In this document: positions 1 to 11,790 of the stretch, in pieces | Numbering within the stretch: the stretch's first letter is position 1 | How the letters are laid out: each line of letters starts with the position of its first letter | DNA from: Salvator merianae | Lineage: Eukaryota > Chordata > Lepidosauria > Squamata > Teiidae | Length of the DNA stretch: 64,000 bases | Assembly: GCA_003586115.2 (NCBI GenBank) | Contig: QVOM02000074.1 | Location: 795,160-859,159, forward strand | Reading direction: 5' to 3' | Program-made: the position numbers and the translations under genes | The notes under the pieces: generated by a model | Seen by the model: only the letters and a program-made list of their open reading frames with translations | Told to the model about the DNA's origin: nothing | The model's database searches: none

Positions 1-669
1 TTTTGGGTCTGTGCATGTCCACTGTTGGTTGCATCCTCACATGAGGGATTGAAGATATTCCTGGGCAGCTTCCTGCATATACATATGCACACACGTGTAT
101 ACACACACACACACAGAATTGTACATCCACATAAACATATACATTTCTTCCAGTCTTTATTTAATCATCTGGAGTGCCAGTTTTCATGGCAGATGTTTTG
201 ACTGGGATTGTCTCCTTAAGAAGTTTCCATATCTTCATACAGCTTTCCTTCATTTTGCATCTTATTTCTTCTTTCATTTATGACATCAATCAGGAGGACT
301 CCCCGAAGCTTATTGTACTATTGATTTACATTCAGTTTTTCCGCATGCTCCCACTGCTGTGCTGTAACAATATGTGTAATAGCTATCAGTAAATTGTTTA
401 AGTTGTATGTTTAAATATTTTCAATATAGTAAGTTCTGCTATCATCCTACAGTTGATCCCCATTACATTATTAATTGCAGCTTCTGCCTCCAGTATTCCC
501 TTACTCTATTGCAATACCAGCACCTGTGAATATATCATTTTTCAAGACACCCTCTCCAAAATTGAACAGCTAGAACCAATAATCTGAGGGATGTCATAAA
601 CTATTTATATAACATTTTTAAGTGCATTTTCTTAATTTTTTTTCATTTTCAGTCCATTTCACTGATCTG

Positions 670-3600
670 CTATGAATTGTATCCAAACTCTTTACTGGTT
701 TTTAAATTGGTCTCCCAGGATTTCTTAAATTCTACTGTGCTATTTCCAGTTCGATCTATCAAGATGTATATTTCAAAAGTCCATCCTTTTGAGTTTTCTG
801 AGTACTTTAGAAATTTAATTTCAAGATCACTGAGGGATCTTGTCATGGCCATTATATTCTGAGGATTATTTAACACAACTAGAATAGAATTAAAGGTCAG
901 CTGGTATTTTGGCTGTCCTTTTTGTAATTTTTCAGCTTATCACCTTTTGCACTTTTTGTTGTACTAACATAAAATTCTTTAAGTGTGGTAAGACCATTTT
1001 GTTCCAGATATTGTTTATTTTAATCTTGGGGCATGATTTTGTATGAATTAAAGGCAATATTGTAGGTATTATACTTTGCCTTTTCTTCCAAGTTTGGCAT
1101 ATAGTTTTTATTGTGGGATTTTTATACATATCCTTTTTTTATTTTTATATTGCTCACTAATGGTATTCCTTGAATTAACTGCTGTTCTACTTCTACCCAT
1201 ATGTCATTGGACTATTATAGCTATAAGCCATCTGGGGAAGTCAAAAAGCATCAAAAGAAAGCTATGTATCCAGTAAGCCCCATCTTTCCTTCTTCCCTTA
1301 CTTCATATAGATAACGTTGGCTATCCTAGGTTTACTAGTTTGGAAAATATATTTTTTCAGTTCTGCATTTATTATAGTAGTATATTCTTTGGGAGGCAAA
1401 ATGGATAAACATTAATATTAAAATGATAATCTTGGTACTAATCTTATTTTTATGGCAACTACTCAGTTCATCACAGTGAAGAATTTCTCTTTCCAATATA
1501 CTAATTCTTTCCTTATGTAGCTTAGCAGTGTTCTGTAATTAACATGTAATAATTTAATTTTCTTTTATTGTTATATATATTCCCAGATATTTTATGCTTT
1601 TATTTCGTATTTTCAGACCTGATATTTTATGGCACTCCAGCTGTATCTTAGGAGAAATGTTCTTAAACACAATCTTTGATTTTTTTCATATTTATCTGTA
1701 ATCCTGAAGCTTGATGAAATGACCTTTGCAATCAGATTCAGTTGTTTCAGTTAGGTCTTTTGTTATTATAATTGTATTATTAGCATAAGTGTTTAGTTTT
1801 ACAGCCTTCCTTTCTATTTCATATTTTTTTATTATCATGATTTTTTCTTATATTAATAGCCAAGGTTTCAATTACTAGATAACAAGTATTAGAAAGATTG
1901 GGCACATTTGTCTTGATCCTCTTTGCAATTTAATCTCATTTGAATATCTCAATTTAGGTTCAGTTTTGCTGTGTTCTTTCTACATATTTCTCCAGTTACC
2001 TTTATATAGTATCCTGTAGTTCCATTTGTCTAAGAATTTCCATTAAGTGCTATTGTATCAAAGACCTTATGTAGTTCTAGATTGATACTAGCCATTGGTT
2101 TTTTACTTATTTCACTATCCCATAAAGTATATAACACCAATGTGATTAGTTCATACATATTTATACCTGTTGGGTATAAATCCATATTGATCTCTATGAA
2201 TAACTTCCAAAATAAATTCACTTGTTCTTTTAGCTATAATAGAGTAAACAGCTTATAATCTTCGTTTATTAGGGATATCAGATGGTAAAATTTTGACTGC
2301 AATGTTTCTTTATTGGACTTTAGAATTGGAATGATTATAGCTTGTTTCCGTGTCTCAGATATCTTCCCATCCTCCATTATTTCATGGAATAATTGGGGGG
2401 GGGGGGCTAATTCCTGTGTGAATGTTTTACAAAGCAGTGTAGAGAACCACCTGATCCAGGAGCTTTTGCTGTTTTAAAATTATTAATTTGTGATTCTACT
2501 TCTTGCTATGTTATGGATCCATTAAGAAAATTTCTCTGGTCTAAAGTTTTTAATGATATGGAATTTAATTTTTTATGGCTTTATCCCCCACATGGGATTT
2601 ATATATTTTCTCATAAAAGGATTGCTCTAATGATATTAGTTTTATCTATATATCTGATAGATGCTAAAACTTTAGAGTTTCTATCATTGTATAATCTATA
2701 TTCTTGTCTTATATATAATTGAGCCTTAGTGTAATTATTAATATCCAGAACCTCTATCTTTTTTCTTATTTCTTCTACTTTCTTAATTTTTGTTGGTCTA
2801 TGTTTGCGCGGTTCTTCCCTTTTATGGAGTTCTATATTCATTTTTTCTCTTTGTCAATTCCTTTTTTTTAATAAATGATGCTGTAGATACACAGCTCCCT
2901 CTTGATACAGTCTTCATAGCTTCCCATACTATTCTTTGATCTGTACCTTGATGGTTATTCAGTTCAAAATAATGTTTTCTTTCTGAACTTAGCTTTTGTT
3001 TACAATTTTCATTTGCTTCCAAACTGGAAGGAATTTCCATATTCTATCCTTCACAATTTCCTTATTTAGTTCTATCTTCATATAGACAGGGGCATTGTCC
3101 AAGTGTAATCTGATGTATATCCTTACCTTCTTCAAATCTTTAGTCAGTACGTTAGTTATAAATACATAATTAATCATTTGATATATTTGATGCCTTGATA
3201 AATAGAAAGTAAAATCCTTAGCCATAGGATTTAGAAATCTGTATACATCTACCAATCTCCTTTCTTTTATCCAATTATGTATATTTTTATGTTTATCTTT
3301 TTTTTGTCAATTTAATCTAATTTGCGGTCCATGACCATTGATCAGGTTTTCTTGGGTTTGTATTTATATTTTTTCTGAGAATTTTCTGTTGTTTATTTGG
3401 AGCTTAAATAGAGGCTAATGTATAGTTTTGACTATATAACTTACCTCTGTATATTTCCAAATCTTATCTTTTAGTTCTTTTCCCACTACAAATGAGTTAT
3501 TAGAAAAGTTACCCCTCTTGCCTTAGAAGTTCCTTGGGCTGTATATTCTGTATAATCATTGCCTGCAATAATTTTTTTAAATTTATAGATCTGTGATTGA

Positions 3601-3741
3601 CATGTTTCCTGTATCATGATAATTGATAGTTTCAGACTTCATAGTTGATGGTAAATGACTTTTATTTTTATCTGTATTAAGGCCCTTTATATTATATGAA
3701 ACCACCTGTATTCTTTCAGGAGGTCGTGCTTTTGTACTCAT
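670..3741 (-). pseudogene. L1-a ORF2 (endonuclease-reverse transcriptase), decayed
   Basis: ORF2 of L1 normally encodes an APE-type endonuclease, a reverse transcriptase and a C-terminal Cys-rich region for target-primed reverse transcription. The likely start, at 3741 on the - strand, opens with a peptide containing VVSYNIKGLNT, typical of the first beta strand of L1 endonuclease. At 3255-2989 the piece DFTFYLSRHQIYQMINY matches the endonuclease block that usually reads DFTFYS..H..YSRIDY, followed by HLDNAPV near the catalytic His region. Further down, 2221-2030 has LELHKVFDTIALNG, a decayed copy of the RT motif SLDAEKAFDRV. At 1129-932 there is CQTWKK, typical of the ORF2 tail. Stops and frameshifts occur throughout, and no single frame exceeds 90 codons. 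Confidence 0.78.
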
Positions 3742-3982
3742 TGTTATCTTTAAGTTTCACATCTCCTTTCTCCTTGAATCTCACAGGCAATTTGTTTATG
3801 TCCACTCTGCAAATATTATAAAGGCCTGAATTGTGTTTGTCAATTGCTTGGGTTACCACTGTTAGCTACATTGAACCTTTTTTGTGTATCCATCTCCGTT
3901 TTTCATGATATTATAGATTTTTCGTTTTTGTAACTTCATTCTCTCCTCTTCCCAAATCTTTCCCTCATTTCCTCCCATCTGG

Positions 3983-4008
3983 GTGTGTGTGAGTGTGTGT
4001 GTGTGTGT
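3983..4008. repeat. (GT)n microsatellite
   Basis: Short GTGTGT tract with one GAG interruption. It lies in the region between the two ORFs of L1-a. Confidence 0.9.
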
Positions 4009-4824
4009 TATATAACTGTAATGGCATTCTTCTGCATAGAATGCTATGGTCTGTCCCCCTTTTAGGATCAGATGGACAGTGCCTTATCCCCACCTCCCAG
4101 CAATGTGCATCTTGCTGCAGATGTATTGCCATTAAGGTACTGCTTATAACCATAACTTGCATTCAACCTCCCACCCCCTCTCCCCTGGATATGTTTGGCT
4201 TATTAATGTTTCAATGCATTTTCATATTACCAGGTTTTACATCTCTATCCTAACTGACAAGGCCAATCCATCTCTATTATTCTTAATTTTCTATATATGA
4301 ATTTTCTAATTAAATTGTATTTTATAATCTGTCTGCTAATCTGTATTCTCTATACCAATACTCAGTTATATAATCAAATTCTGCAATCAGTTCATATAAA
4401 TATTAGTATAATGTACTTAGATACATTATAATAATAATTCCTTACTTGTTATAATTCATTATTATATTTCAATTAATAATTCCAGGCTAATAAAGAGTAA
4501 CTTGAATGTTTTATGAAGAGTTTTTGAATTAAATATGCTCATAAATTTTCTAAATTATCAGTGCTTCTTAATCTGTATAGCTATTTGTTTTAGTCTATTA
4601 ATCAACATCCAGTGAAGAAAAAAAGGTGTAGAAAAAAAGAAGGGAAAATATCCTAAAGAAGGAAAGAAAGCATATTCTTATCCTTAAGCCATCACTTAGA
4701 AAACGTTTCAGTTATTTTTCGTTCCTTGCTGCTTCCTATATTTTTTTAATTTTTCTTAGTAGATTTTGTCCTGGTCATATGATTGCCTGCCAATTCAGTT
4801 TCTATCTCCTTGTTCCAACTCCCC

Positions 4825-6206
4825 CTAAATCTCTTCTGTATTCTCATATTCCTGTTCTTCACTCTTCCTCAAGTTTTTATTATTATATTTTCTACCATCA
4901 GCAATCGAGTTTGCCACAAAGTGGTTTTCATCATATTTAATGGCTATGGCATATGGAAAATTCCATTTATATGAAATTTTTGCTGCCCTCAGGTGGTCTA
5001 TTATTTCTTTGTACTGCTTTGTTAAATCCAAAATCCCTTTTCAGATATCATGAAATCCAGAAATATTCTGATTATCATATGTAATTGTTTCAAGTTTCAT
5101 CAAAGCTTGCCAAATGTGCTGTTTAGTAACAGATGAATTAAAGGTATTAATTAAAGGGCTAGGGAACAAGGGCGAGGACAAAGTGCTCTTTGTGTTCTTA
5201 TAATATGTGAGACTTCCAGTTTAATCTCAGGGAGAATGTGCTTAAACCAGTCTATTAAAAATTGCCTAATATTTTCTCCCTCAGTGCCCTCCTGCTTTCC
5301 ACAAATGTGTATACAGTCCCATCAGGACCTGGCTTGAATGTCCAGTATTTGCAGTTTAATTTGGTCCAATTCCTTATCCTTTATTATCTGATGCTGCTGC
5401 TTCTGCAGTAGCCATGATTTTAAAGTTTTCTTGTACCTTAGATTACAGCTCTGTAATCTTCCCTTCCATTGCTTTTCTCACTTCTTGTAGGTCTGGTTGT
5501 CATTCAAATCTTAGTTTTTGAAGGGCTGCCAGCTGTGGAGTTAAAAATCCTTCCCATGCTTGTATTTCAGCAGCCCTGGGTCCTTCAGTTTCAGTTTAAG
5601 GACTTCCAGACTCAGCATTTTGTTCTTTCTCTGACATTTCCTACCTTCCTTGTTGATAAGTGAGCTCTGCCACCTTCAGTAAGGGAAAGTTCGGGGTTTT
5701 TTTTACAGGCTCCCTTTCTTAAAATGTACTTCAGTGAGTCATCTGTGATGCAAGAGGTACCCAAACCTATTATTCTTCAGGTAGACCCATATTCTTATAA
5801 GTCAGTCCTCTGTGCAAGCTCTTCCTGGCACTTCTAACCTGTCTTTACAGTTCTGACAATATGCTCCTCAAATTTTCTTTTTGCTACCTTCACTGTCACT
5901 TTGGTTTTTGTTTGCCAAAATTTCTGTTCATTTCTGTTCTCTTCATTGGGGAAGTCTTTGATTTTCTCAAGGATGCTTTCTTATCCCAATGCCTTCCTTG
6001 ATGATACTTGTCAATCATGCAGGGCTCTTCTTGGCTTTGGTGGTCATTTTCTTGCTTTCATGACTACATTGTATTTGAGCCCCCATTTCCAGAGGTATTT
6101 TGCCTCTTGATCTTTCTTCTGTTGAATTTGTGAGTTCCTTTTCTATGTGGCCATTTTCCAATCTGTCTAGGAACAGGCTGTATTTGCTTACATATTTCAC
6201 AAACAC
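4825..6206 (-). pseudogene. L1-a ORF1 (RNA-binding protein), decayed
   Basis: L1 ORF1 encodes a trimeric RNA-binding chaperone with a coiled coil, an RRM and a C-terminal domain. The segment at 5031-4825 ends the ORF and reads LRAAKISYKWNFPYAIAI followed by a VANSIADGRKY block. This is the L1 C-terminal domain pattern (LR.K.I.YRW.FPYGL). Upstream, around 5290-5220, the - strand reads FLIDWFKHILPEIKLEVSHI in one frame, matching the start of the C-terminal domain. The N-terminal part is less clear. A frame at 6206-6015 carries a Lys-rich stretch and a Leu/Glu-rich coiled-coil-like segment that may be the ORF1 start. Frames are interrupted. Confidence 0.7.
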
Positions 6207-6222
6207 AGCTATTCCTTTGCTG

Positions 6223-7746
6223 TAAAGTTGGCCAAAATTGTGGAAACCTTTTGGAAAACGTGTATTTTTGAGGTTTGATGGCTCATAACACTTTTTTTTT
6301 GGAATAACCCCATAAAATGATATATCAATGGAAATATAATTTAATCAAGAATGTAATGCTATAACTTTTATGAAGGATTTTTTTAATAGAACAGCAATTA
6401 TAAAGAACACAAGTGAAACACATAGAAAAAATGAGTTTTATGAAAATTCTCACTATGGCAGTTAATACTTAGTTGGGTAACCTTTAGCCTTAATTACGGC
6501 CTTACAATGCCTTCCCATGGAGTCAACCAAGTTTTTTAGTTTTGCAGCTGTTACAATGTGAAACCATGATTGAATTATTGTTTCCATTAATTTGGTTTTA
6601 TTGTGGGGTTTCTTCTAACAAGTTTCTTTAGTCGGCTCCATAGATTTTCTGTTGGGTTTAGGTCTGGGCTTTTCTCAGGTCATTCCAGCAGTGGAATATG
6701 ATTATCTTGAAACCACTCTTTGAACACAGTAGCAACATGACATGGAGCTGAATCCTGTTGAAATATAAATGCTTCATGATCTGGGAAAAGATCACATGCA
6801 GAAGGCTTAAGCTTGGGCTCAAGTCTTTCGTTTATGTATTTTGGGCATTTATATTCCCATTAATCACGCAAATTCTGCCAACACCTTTTGATGTCATACA
6901 ACCCCAGATCAACTGGGTGTTACATGGTAGGTGTAATGGAATCAGGATGCAAATCTTCTCCGATTCTTCTCCTTATGTATTTTATGCCATCACTACCAAA
7001 CAGGGAGATTTTGATCTTGTCACTCAAAATAGCACTATCCCATTGTTCCGCTGTCCAGTAAACATGGGTTTTAGCCCAGTTTAATCTCTTCAACCTTTGT
7101 TTGCAAGATAAAAATGGCTTTTGTCGTGGAATTCTAGCATTTAAACCAAATTCCTACAATCGGCGCCGAAAAGTCCTTGCACTCAACTTCACATTGCATT
7201 GCACCATTTCATCTTCTATACAGCTAAATGATTTTTTTCTGTCACCTAGGCACAGTCTTTTCATTTTTCTATCATTACTTGCTGTTGTGCACCTTTTCCT
7301 GCCTTTACCAGTCTGGTTTTGTAATGACTGAGTCTCCTTATACCTCTTCAAAAAATTAGAAATGTCACCTTTGGTTAAGTTTCCACCAATTTTTCTTCTA
7401 ATTTCTTCATAACTGTTGCCTTGTTCACTCAATAGTACTATTTTACATCGCTTTCTGGGTGACTCTTTGCACCATTTCTTTAATTTTATTACGTTTTATT
7501 ACAAGATGACGCCTGATTGACTCTAGAGTCAATAAACATGCATGCTCATTGGCTACATTGAAATGAAGGAAAGCTACAAGCAAGTTGTGCTTCTTTTCCT
7601 GGTTATCTGGCTATAACCGTTGATAGAATACAGATAATTGAACCAAGTTTGTTGCATTACTCCCCAAAAAAAGTGGTGCTATGAGCCATCAAACCTCAAA
7701 AATACACTTTTTCCAAAAGGTTTCCACAATTTTGGCCACTAGTGTA
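6223..7746 (-). mobile_element. Tc1-like DNA transposon with long TIRs
   Basis: The left end (GGCCAAAATTGTGGAAACC, from about 6230) reappears inverted at the right end (about 7720-7738). The match continues inward for roughly 70 bp through a block containing TTGAGGTTTGATGGCTCATA, with only a few differences. Both ends abut a TA dinucleotide (6223-6224 and 7745-7746), the duplicated target of the Tc1/mariner superfamily. The outermost ten or so bases of the left TIR are degraded. The 1.5-kb length, TIR length and internal transposase agree with a near-full-length Tc1 element. It sits at the 5' side of L1-a, so it is probably younger than that element. Confidence 0.92.
6470..7490 (-). pseudogene. 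Tc1 transposase, frameshifted
   Basis: A Tc1 transposase binds the TIRs with a paired-like double helix-turn-helix and cuts with a DD34E RNase H-fold domain. The N-terminal part is open at 7432-7154: NSYEEIRRKIGGNLTKGDIS is the first HTH, and an RRKRCTTASNDRKMKR-type stretch leads into the second, ending in ARTFRRRL. The frame then shifts. The catalytic region can still be read at about 7110-6650 in other frames: LNWAKTHVYWT, a degraded first Asp block (ILSDKIKI), FQQDSAPCHVA with the second Asp, and SPDLNPTENLW with the catalytic Glu. One or more stops and shifts separate these blocks, so the gene is inactive. Length and motif order match the family's roughly 340 residues. Confidence 0.88.
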
Positions 7747-10149
7747 TAAGGAAGTATATAATACATAATATATATTATACAATATATAGGAAGGCTCACT
7801 TCATATCAGAACAGAAGAACAAATAAAATGCATTTCTTAGCCATAAATGGGTAGCTTGCAGATTGCCATTCTGCCATAGAATAGGGAATTTCTACTAATT
7901 TGTTAGAAAATGGACTATTCAACAGCTAGATTATTAAAGCTGAACCGTTAAATACACATATGGAGGAACAAGATTCATTGAGCTCAGCAGGTTTATTTCT
8001 GAATAAACCAAAAGTATTTGGGTTGTGCATTTAAAAGGGTAAAATTCTTGTAAACTATAACCCACTACATCTTATGCATGAAGCAAGCAGCTATGTCTAT
8101 ATGCTGGAGTTTGAAGTGATGGTGCCACCAAATATTAGTTCAAGAATGATCTACTTGTACAATCTTGCCCAAGCCATTGGCTATAGTCCTTCATAGAGAC
8201 AAGAGTGTACAAAAAAGATCTCTAAATATTATGGTATGGTATATATAATTACTATTATGGAACCTTCTTAGCACATTAGAAGTGCCTTAAAGTGTAAGTA
8301 CCTTAGTATTATGCTTATAACAAGGTCTTTTCTAATCTACAAATTCATGGCAAGGTTCAGAAAACCCACAGTCTCTATCTGATTTGCTAGATCAGTTGAT
8401 TGTGGTTTGTTTTGTTTCTAATCATAGTCCTAGAATATCAGGGCATGAGTTTTCCAATGCTACATCAGCTGGTATAATTTGTAGAACTGGAATTACTCAT
8501 AGCTTTCAATGGTAGTCATTTATTTGTTGTAGAAATTATTTCTACTCATAGATTTAGTAACAAATATACCTATCTTGGCATGTAAAGATTCTGCCAAGGT
8601 ATATTTTTAGCAAGTAGAATTAAAATTCATATCAGACACTAGCTGTGATACCACACAGTAAAAAAAGAAAAAGCATCTCTGAGGGACTCAGAAATGGCTT
8701 AGAGATGATCTGCAAGTGGTCTGCCCTTCCCCCTCTCATGAAAATTAGATTAGAAATGGGTTGAGAACACAGATGCCACAAGCAATGGTCTCTGAGGCAG
8801 GATCTGCACATACACGTTTTCCTCTGCTGTTCAGGCCTGATCTTAGGCCAGATTGAGTGATCCAGTCTAAGACTGGAGCTGCACCTAGTGGCAGTGGTGA
8901 AGGGCTGTCTGCATCACAGCCTGCTCAGTTTTGGAATCTGGAAGTGAAAGTTTCTGGCCTCAGAAGTTGCCAGCCAGGGCTTTTGTAGCTGGGCACCCAG
9001 AAACGCAGTACACTTCTAGTGAAATTGCTCTAGGTTCCTTGTGCTGGTAGACAAACCCAACAACTCATTACTGTCTGCACATGAGCTGCTCGACTGGTCT
9101 ACTGTTGGGGAACATGAGGGAGATTGCTTCAAAGCAGTTTCCCGTTGGAGCACCATTATCTCAGTGAGACCCACTCTAGCATTGTGTCCTGCATACATGG
9201 TGTTCCACTGGGAAGCATGACTTCTGACAGACCAGTTGCAGTGTGGGTGTGGTACTCCCTGAAGCTGCTAGCCTGTCTGGATGCTTCTGAGCTGCTTTTT
9301 CCATTATGCGTGAACACAGCTCTATGTGCATATTGAAAACATAACAAAATTTTCTGAGAATAACAAAGTGGATCAAGTTTTCTTTGGTTCCTTTTTCATC
9401 ACTGCCACGAATATCTGAAACACTACTAGGACACTTTAAAAACAGATTATATGTTTGTAATAGTTCAGCCTCCTCTCCATCATAATCTCTTCCTCTCCTT
9501 CCTCCTCACCTACTTTTTTTTAAAATGCGTTTATTTTCTATCACTTTTCCAACTATCTCCAGGTGACTAGCATTATTCATCTCTCAAAAATGTTATTCCT
9601 CCAACAATCCTCCAACCCTCCTGTGAAATAGATTAGAGTGAGGGACAGTGATTAGCCCCAAATAACTCAGTGGGCTTCCATTGCCAAACAGAGTTTTGAA
9701 ATACCTCCTAGTTTCTAGTCCAACACTCTAGCCACTGGTCCACACTGGTTCTCCATGCTTTGCCTCCAGGTATTCCCAAATTCATTCAGCACTTTAAAAA
9801 AAAAAAATCCAGTTAATAGAGATTAGAAAAAACATTTGGCTTATAAGATAATAATAATTGTTAGTATATTCTCAGTTCCTGTAAGACAGCTTAGCCTCCA
9901 TTAGAAGCGATATCACTCAATAGTAAAGCACATTATTTGCTTTGTTTTTATGCAGCCCTACGCTAAAGTCTTAGGTTGATTACCACTTAAAAGAAAGTTA
10001 GATAAAAACAGTTAAAAGTTAAAGAGATAGAAATAAAATCAAACAGTAACACAGGTGGAAGGTGCAAAGGTAAGACTGATTATCAAGGGCCTGGTTGAAC
10101 AGAGACTTTTTTACTAAATATGTAAAAAATATGGCAAACTTCTAAAGAA
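7747..10149. other. NTF3 intron, no recognised feature
   Basis: AT-rich non-coding sequence. A more GC-balanced block at about 8640-9340 has overlapping short ORFs in several frames. It looks like a decayed interspersed repeat, but I cannot name it. A short A tract is at about 9797-9806. If the NTF3 exon call is right, this is the 3' part of the intron before the terminal coding exon. Confidence 0.5.
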
Positions 10150-10600
10150 ATACTGTTCCAGAACTTGGAGGCCACTGTGGAGAAGCCCATACATCTAGCC
10201 AGCAAACTGACAACCTCATAGAGGGTTGGTATTTCCAAGAAACCCTCCTCACAAGCTCTCAAGTGATGAGTAGAACTGTATGGAAAAAGGTGCTCCTTCA
10301 GTTATTTAGGATCCAAGTCATTCAGAACTTTAAAAGTCAGAATCAAAATCTTAAATAGGGTCAAGAAGTGAGGTGCTAGCCAGCGGAGATCTCTTGAGGA
10401 CCAAAGTAATATAAGTCTGGGCAGATATGGGTGTCAGCAACCTGGTTGAAGCAACCTTCCAAGCTTTTTTTCCGAAGTAACCCAATGTTCAGCAAGTTAC
10501 AATAATCTAGTCTGAAAATTGCAAGAGCACGGGTAACTGTGGGTAACATGTGGATAATATGCAGAATGCCCAATTTCATTTAGTGGAAACTACATCTATT
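10150..10600 (-). mobile_element. L2-type LINE remnant (RT C-terminal region)
   Basis: The - strand frame at 10579-10376 contains VTRALAIFRLDYCNLLNIGL. It matches the L2/Rex-Babar-type block after the RT palm (V.HALV.SRLDYCN.LY.GLP). Farther along the - strand, about 10355-10310, another frame reads ILILTFKVLNDLDP, matching the following conserved block (K.LVLTFKALN...P). Only this short C-terminal segment remains, broken by frameshifts. It lies within 300 bp of the NTF3 splice acceptor. Confidence 0.7.
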
Positions 10601-10840
10601 TTAGGCTGGAAAAGGCCAATTTTGTAAGTCACTAGACAGATATTACTGAGCTTCATTAGCAAACTATTCAAATAACCTTGTATTGTGAAAAAAACCTTGC
10701 CTGTGGATAGTGGGGATTTTAGTGTTGCACCAAATTTTGTATTTCCAAATTATTTAAGATAAAATCTTTTTAAAAAGGAAGGACAAATCAATTGATTCAG
10801 TCTTTAAGTTCATTTGTTTATCTTTAAGTTGACTCTCAGT

Positions 10841-10850
10841 TCTTTTTCAG
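10841..10850 (+). other. NTF3: Splice acceptor of NTF3 terminal coding exon
   Basis: Pyrimidine-rich TCTTTTTCAG directly precedes the sequence encoding I-L-H-V-N-K-V-M-S. In mammalian NTF3 the terminal exon begins at the equivalent I-L-Q-V-N-K-V, after an upstream exon that supplies an alternative short N-terminus in phase 0. The AG at 10849-10850 is therefore the expected intron end. Confidence 0.85.
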
Positions 10851-10871
10851 ATCTTACACGTGAACAAGGTG

Positions 10872-11639
10872 ATGTCCATCTTGTTTTATGTGATATTTCT
10901 TGCTTATCTTCGTGGCATCCAGTCAACCAACATGGATCAAGGAAATTTGCCAGAAGACACAATAAATTCCCTCATTATAAAGCTTATTCAAGGAGACATT
11001 TTGAAAAATAAGGTGTCCAAGCAAGTGACTGATAGCATTCAAGATTCAGATAAGAAAACAAAGGCTGTTGAGCTAGATGCAGGTGGCAATGACAATGTGA
11101 ATTTCGATTTCCAGCCATATATCTCAATGGATACAGAACTACTGAGACAACAGAAACACTACAGCTCCCCAAGGGTCCTTTTGAGTGACAATACCCCATT
11201 AGAACCCCCACCTTTGTATCTCATGGAGGATTACATTGGCAGTTCTGTGGTAGTGAACCGAACATCTCGACATAAGAGGTTTGCTGAAAACAAGAGCCAT
11301 CGTGGGGAATATTCAGTGTGTGACAGTGAAAGCCGGTGGGTCACAGATAAATCTTCAGCAATTGACATTAGAGGACACCAGGTAACTGTACTGGGAGAAA
11401 TCAAAATGGGCCCTTCCCCAGTAAAACAATATTTTTATGAAACGCGATGTAAACAAGCCAAACCTGCCAAAAGTGGTTGTCGTGGTATAGATGATAAACA
11501 TTGGAACTCTCAGTGTAAAACATCTCAAACATTTGTTCGTGCATTGACTTCAGAAAACAATAAACTTGTAGCCTGGAGATGGATAAGAATAGACACTTCA
11601 TGTGTCTGTGCATTGTCCAGAAAAATTGGACGAACATAG
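10872..11639 (+). CDS. NTF3: Neurotrophin-3 precursor (terminal exon, complete prepro-protein)
   Basis: Secreted growth factor of the NGF/BDNF family. The mature homodimer acts through TrkC and p75NTR in neuron survival and differentiation. From the ATG at 10872 the frame gives 255 residues, against 257 for the human short isoform. Residues 1-18 are a hydrophobic signal peptide, followed by a prodomain with the conserved [19 protein letters not shown] block. N129-R-T is an N-glycosylation site, and the furin site RHKR ends at residue 136. The 119-residue mature domain carries six cystine-knot cysteines at mature positions 14, 57, 67, 79, 108 and 110, and ends in SRKIGRT. Arg103, the main TrkC contact, is kept. 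An in-frame extension from the exon start at 10851 would serve the longer isoform, whose first exon is outside the window. Mature positions 1, 4, 19, 43, 45, 59, 61, 63, 65, 85 and 98 differ from the human sequence as I know it, which is many for this protein. Confidence 0.98.
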   Translation: MSILFYVIFLAYLRGIQSTNMDQGNLPEDTINSLIIKLIQGDILKNKVSKQVTDSIQDSDKKTKAVELDAGGNDNVNFDFQPYISMDTELLRQQKHYSSPRVLLSDNTPLEPPPLYLMEDYIGSSVVVNRTSRHKRFAENKSHRGEYSVCDSESRWVTDKSSAIDIRGHQVTVLGEIKMGPSPVKQYFYETRCKQAKPAKSGCRGIDDKHWNSQCKTSQTFVRALTSENNKLVAWRWIRIDTSCVCALSRKIGRT

Positions 11640-11790
11640 ATGTCTGTCGTATAAATTATTATGTCTAAATTATATGATATGCATGTGGCATATAAATATT
11701 TTTATTGTTTTATATATTATAAGATGCCCTTATTTATTAAATTCCAACAAAACATAACCTATCTCAATAAATTACAACAAAGTATGGATG
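11640..11790 (+). other. NTF3: NTF3 3' UTR with poly(A) signal
   Basis: AT-rich sequence straight after the TAG stop (11637-11639). It resembles the conserved vertebrate NTF3 3' UTR (ATTATATGATATGCATGT block, then a TTTATTTATTAAA block). The hexamer AATAAA at 11766-11771 is in the expected place for the proximal cleavage signal. The exact cleavage point is not visible. Confidence 0.75.

Larger units (their letters stand above)
1..6222 (-). mobile_element. L1-type LINE, eroded (L1-a)
   Basis: Long - strand L1 retrotransposon running off the left edge, so its 3' end is not in the window. Both ORFs are recognisable in order on the - strand: ORF1 at about 6.2-4.8 kb, then ORF2 from about 3741 down to about 670. 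The space between the ORFs, about 4.8-3.75 kb, is unusually long and holds a (GT)n tract. Frames are broken by many stops, so this is a dead, old copy. A Tc1-like element sits exactly at its apparent 5' side (6223). Positions 1-670 are probably the ORF2 tail and 3' UTR, but I could not match them motif by motif. Confidence 0.8.

Noticed and set aside
10860..10871. Start of NTF3 at the GTG at 10860
   Set aside because: The GTG is an internal Val codon of the longer isoform; the conserved short-isoform start is the ATG at 10872.
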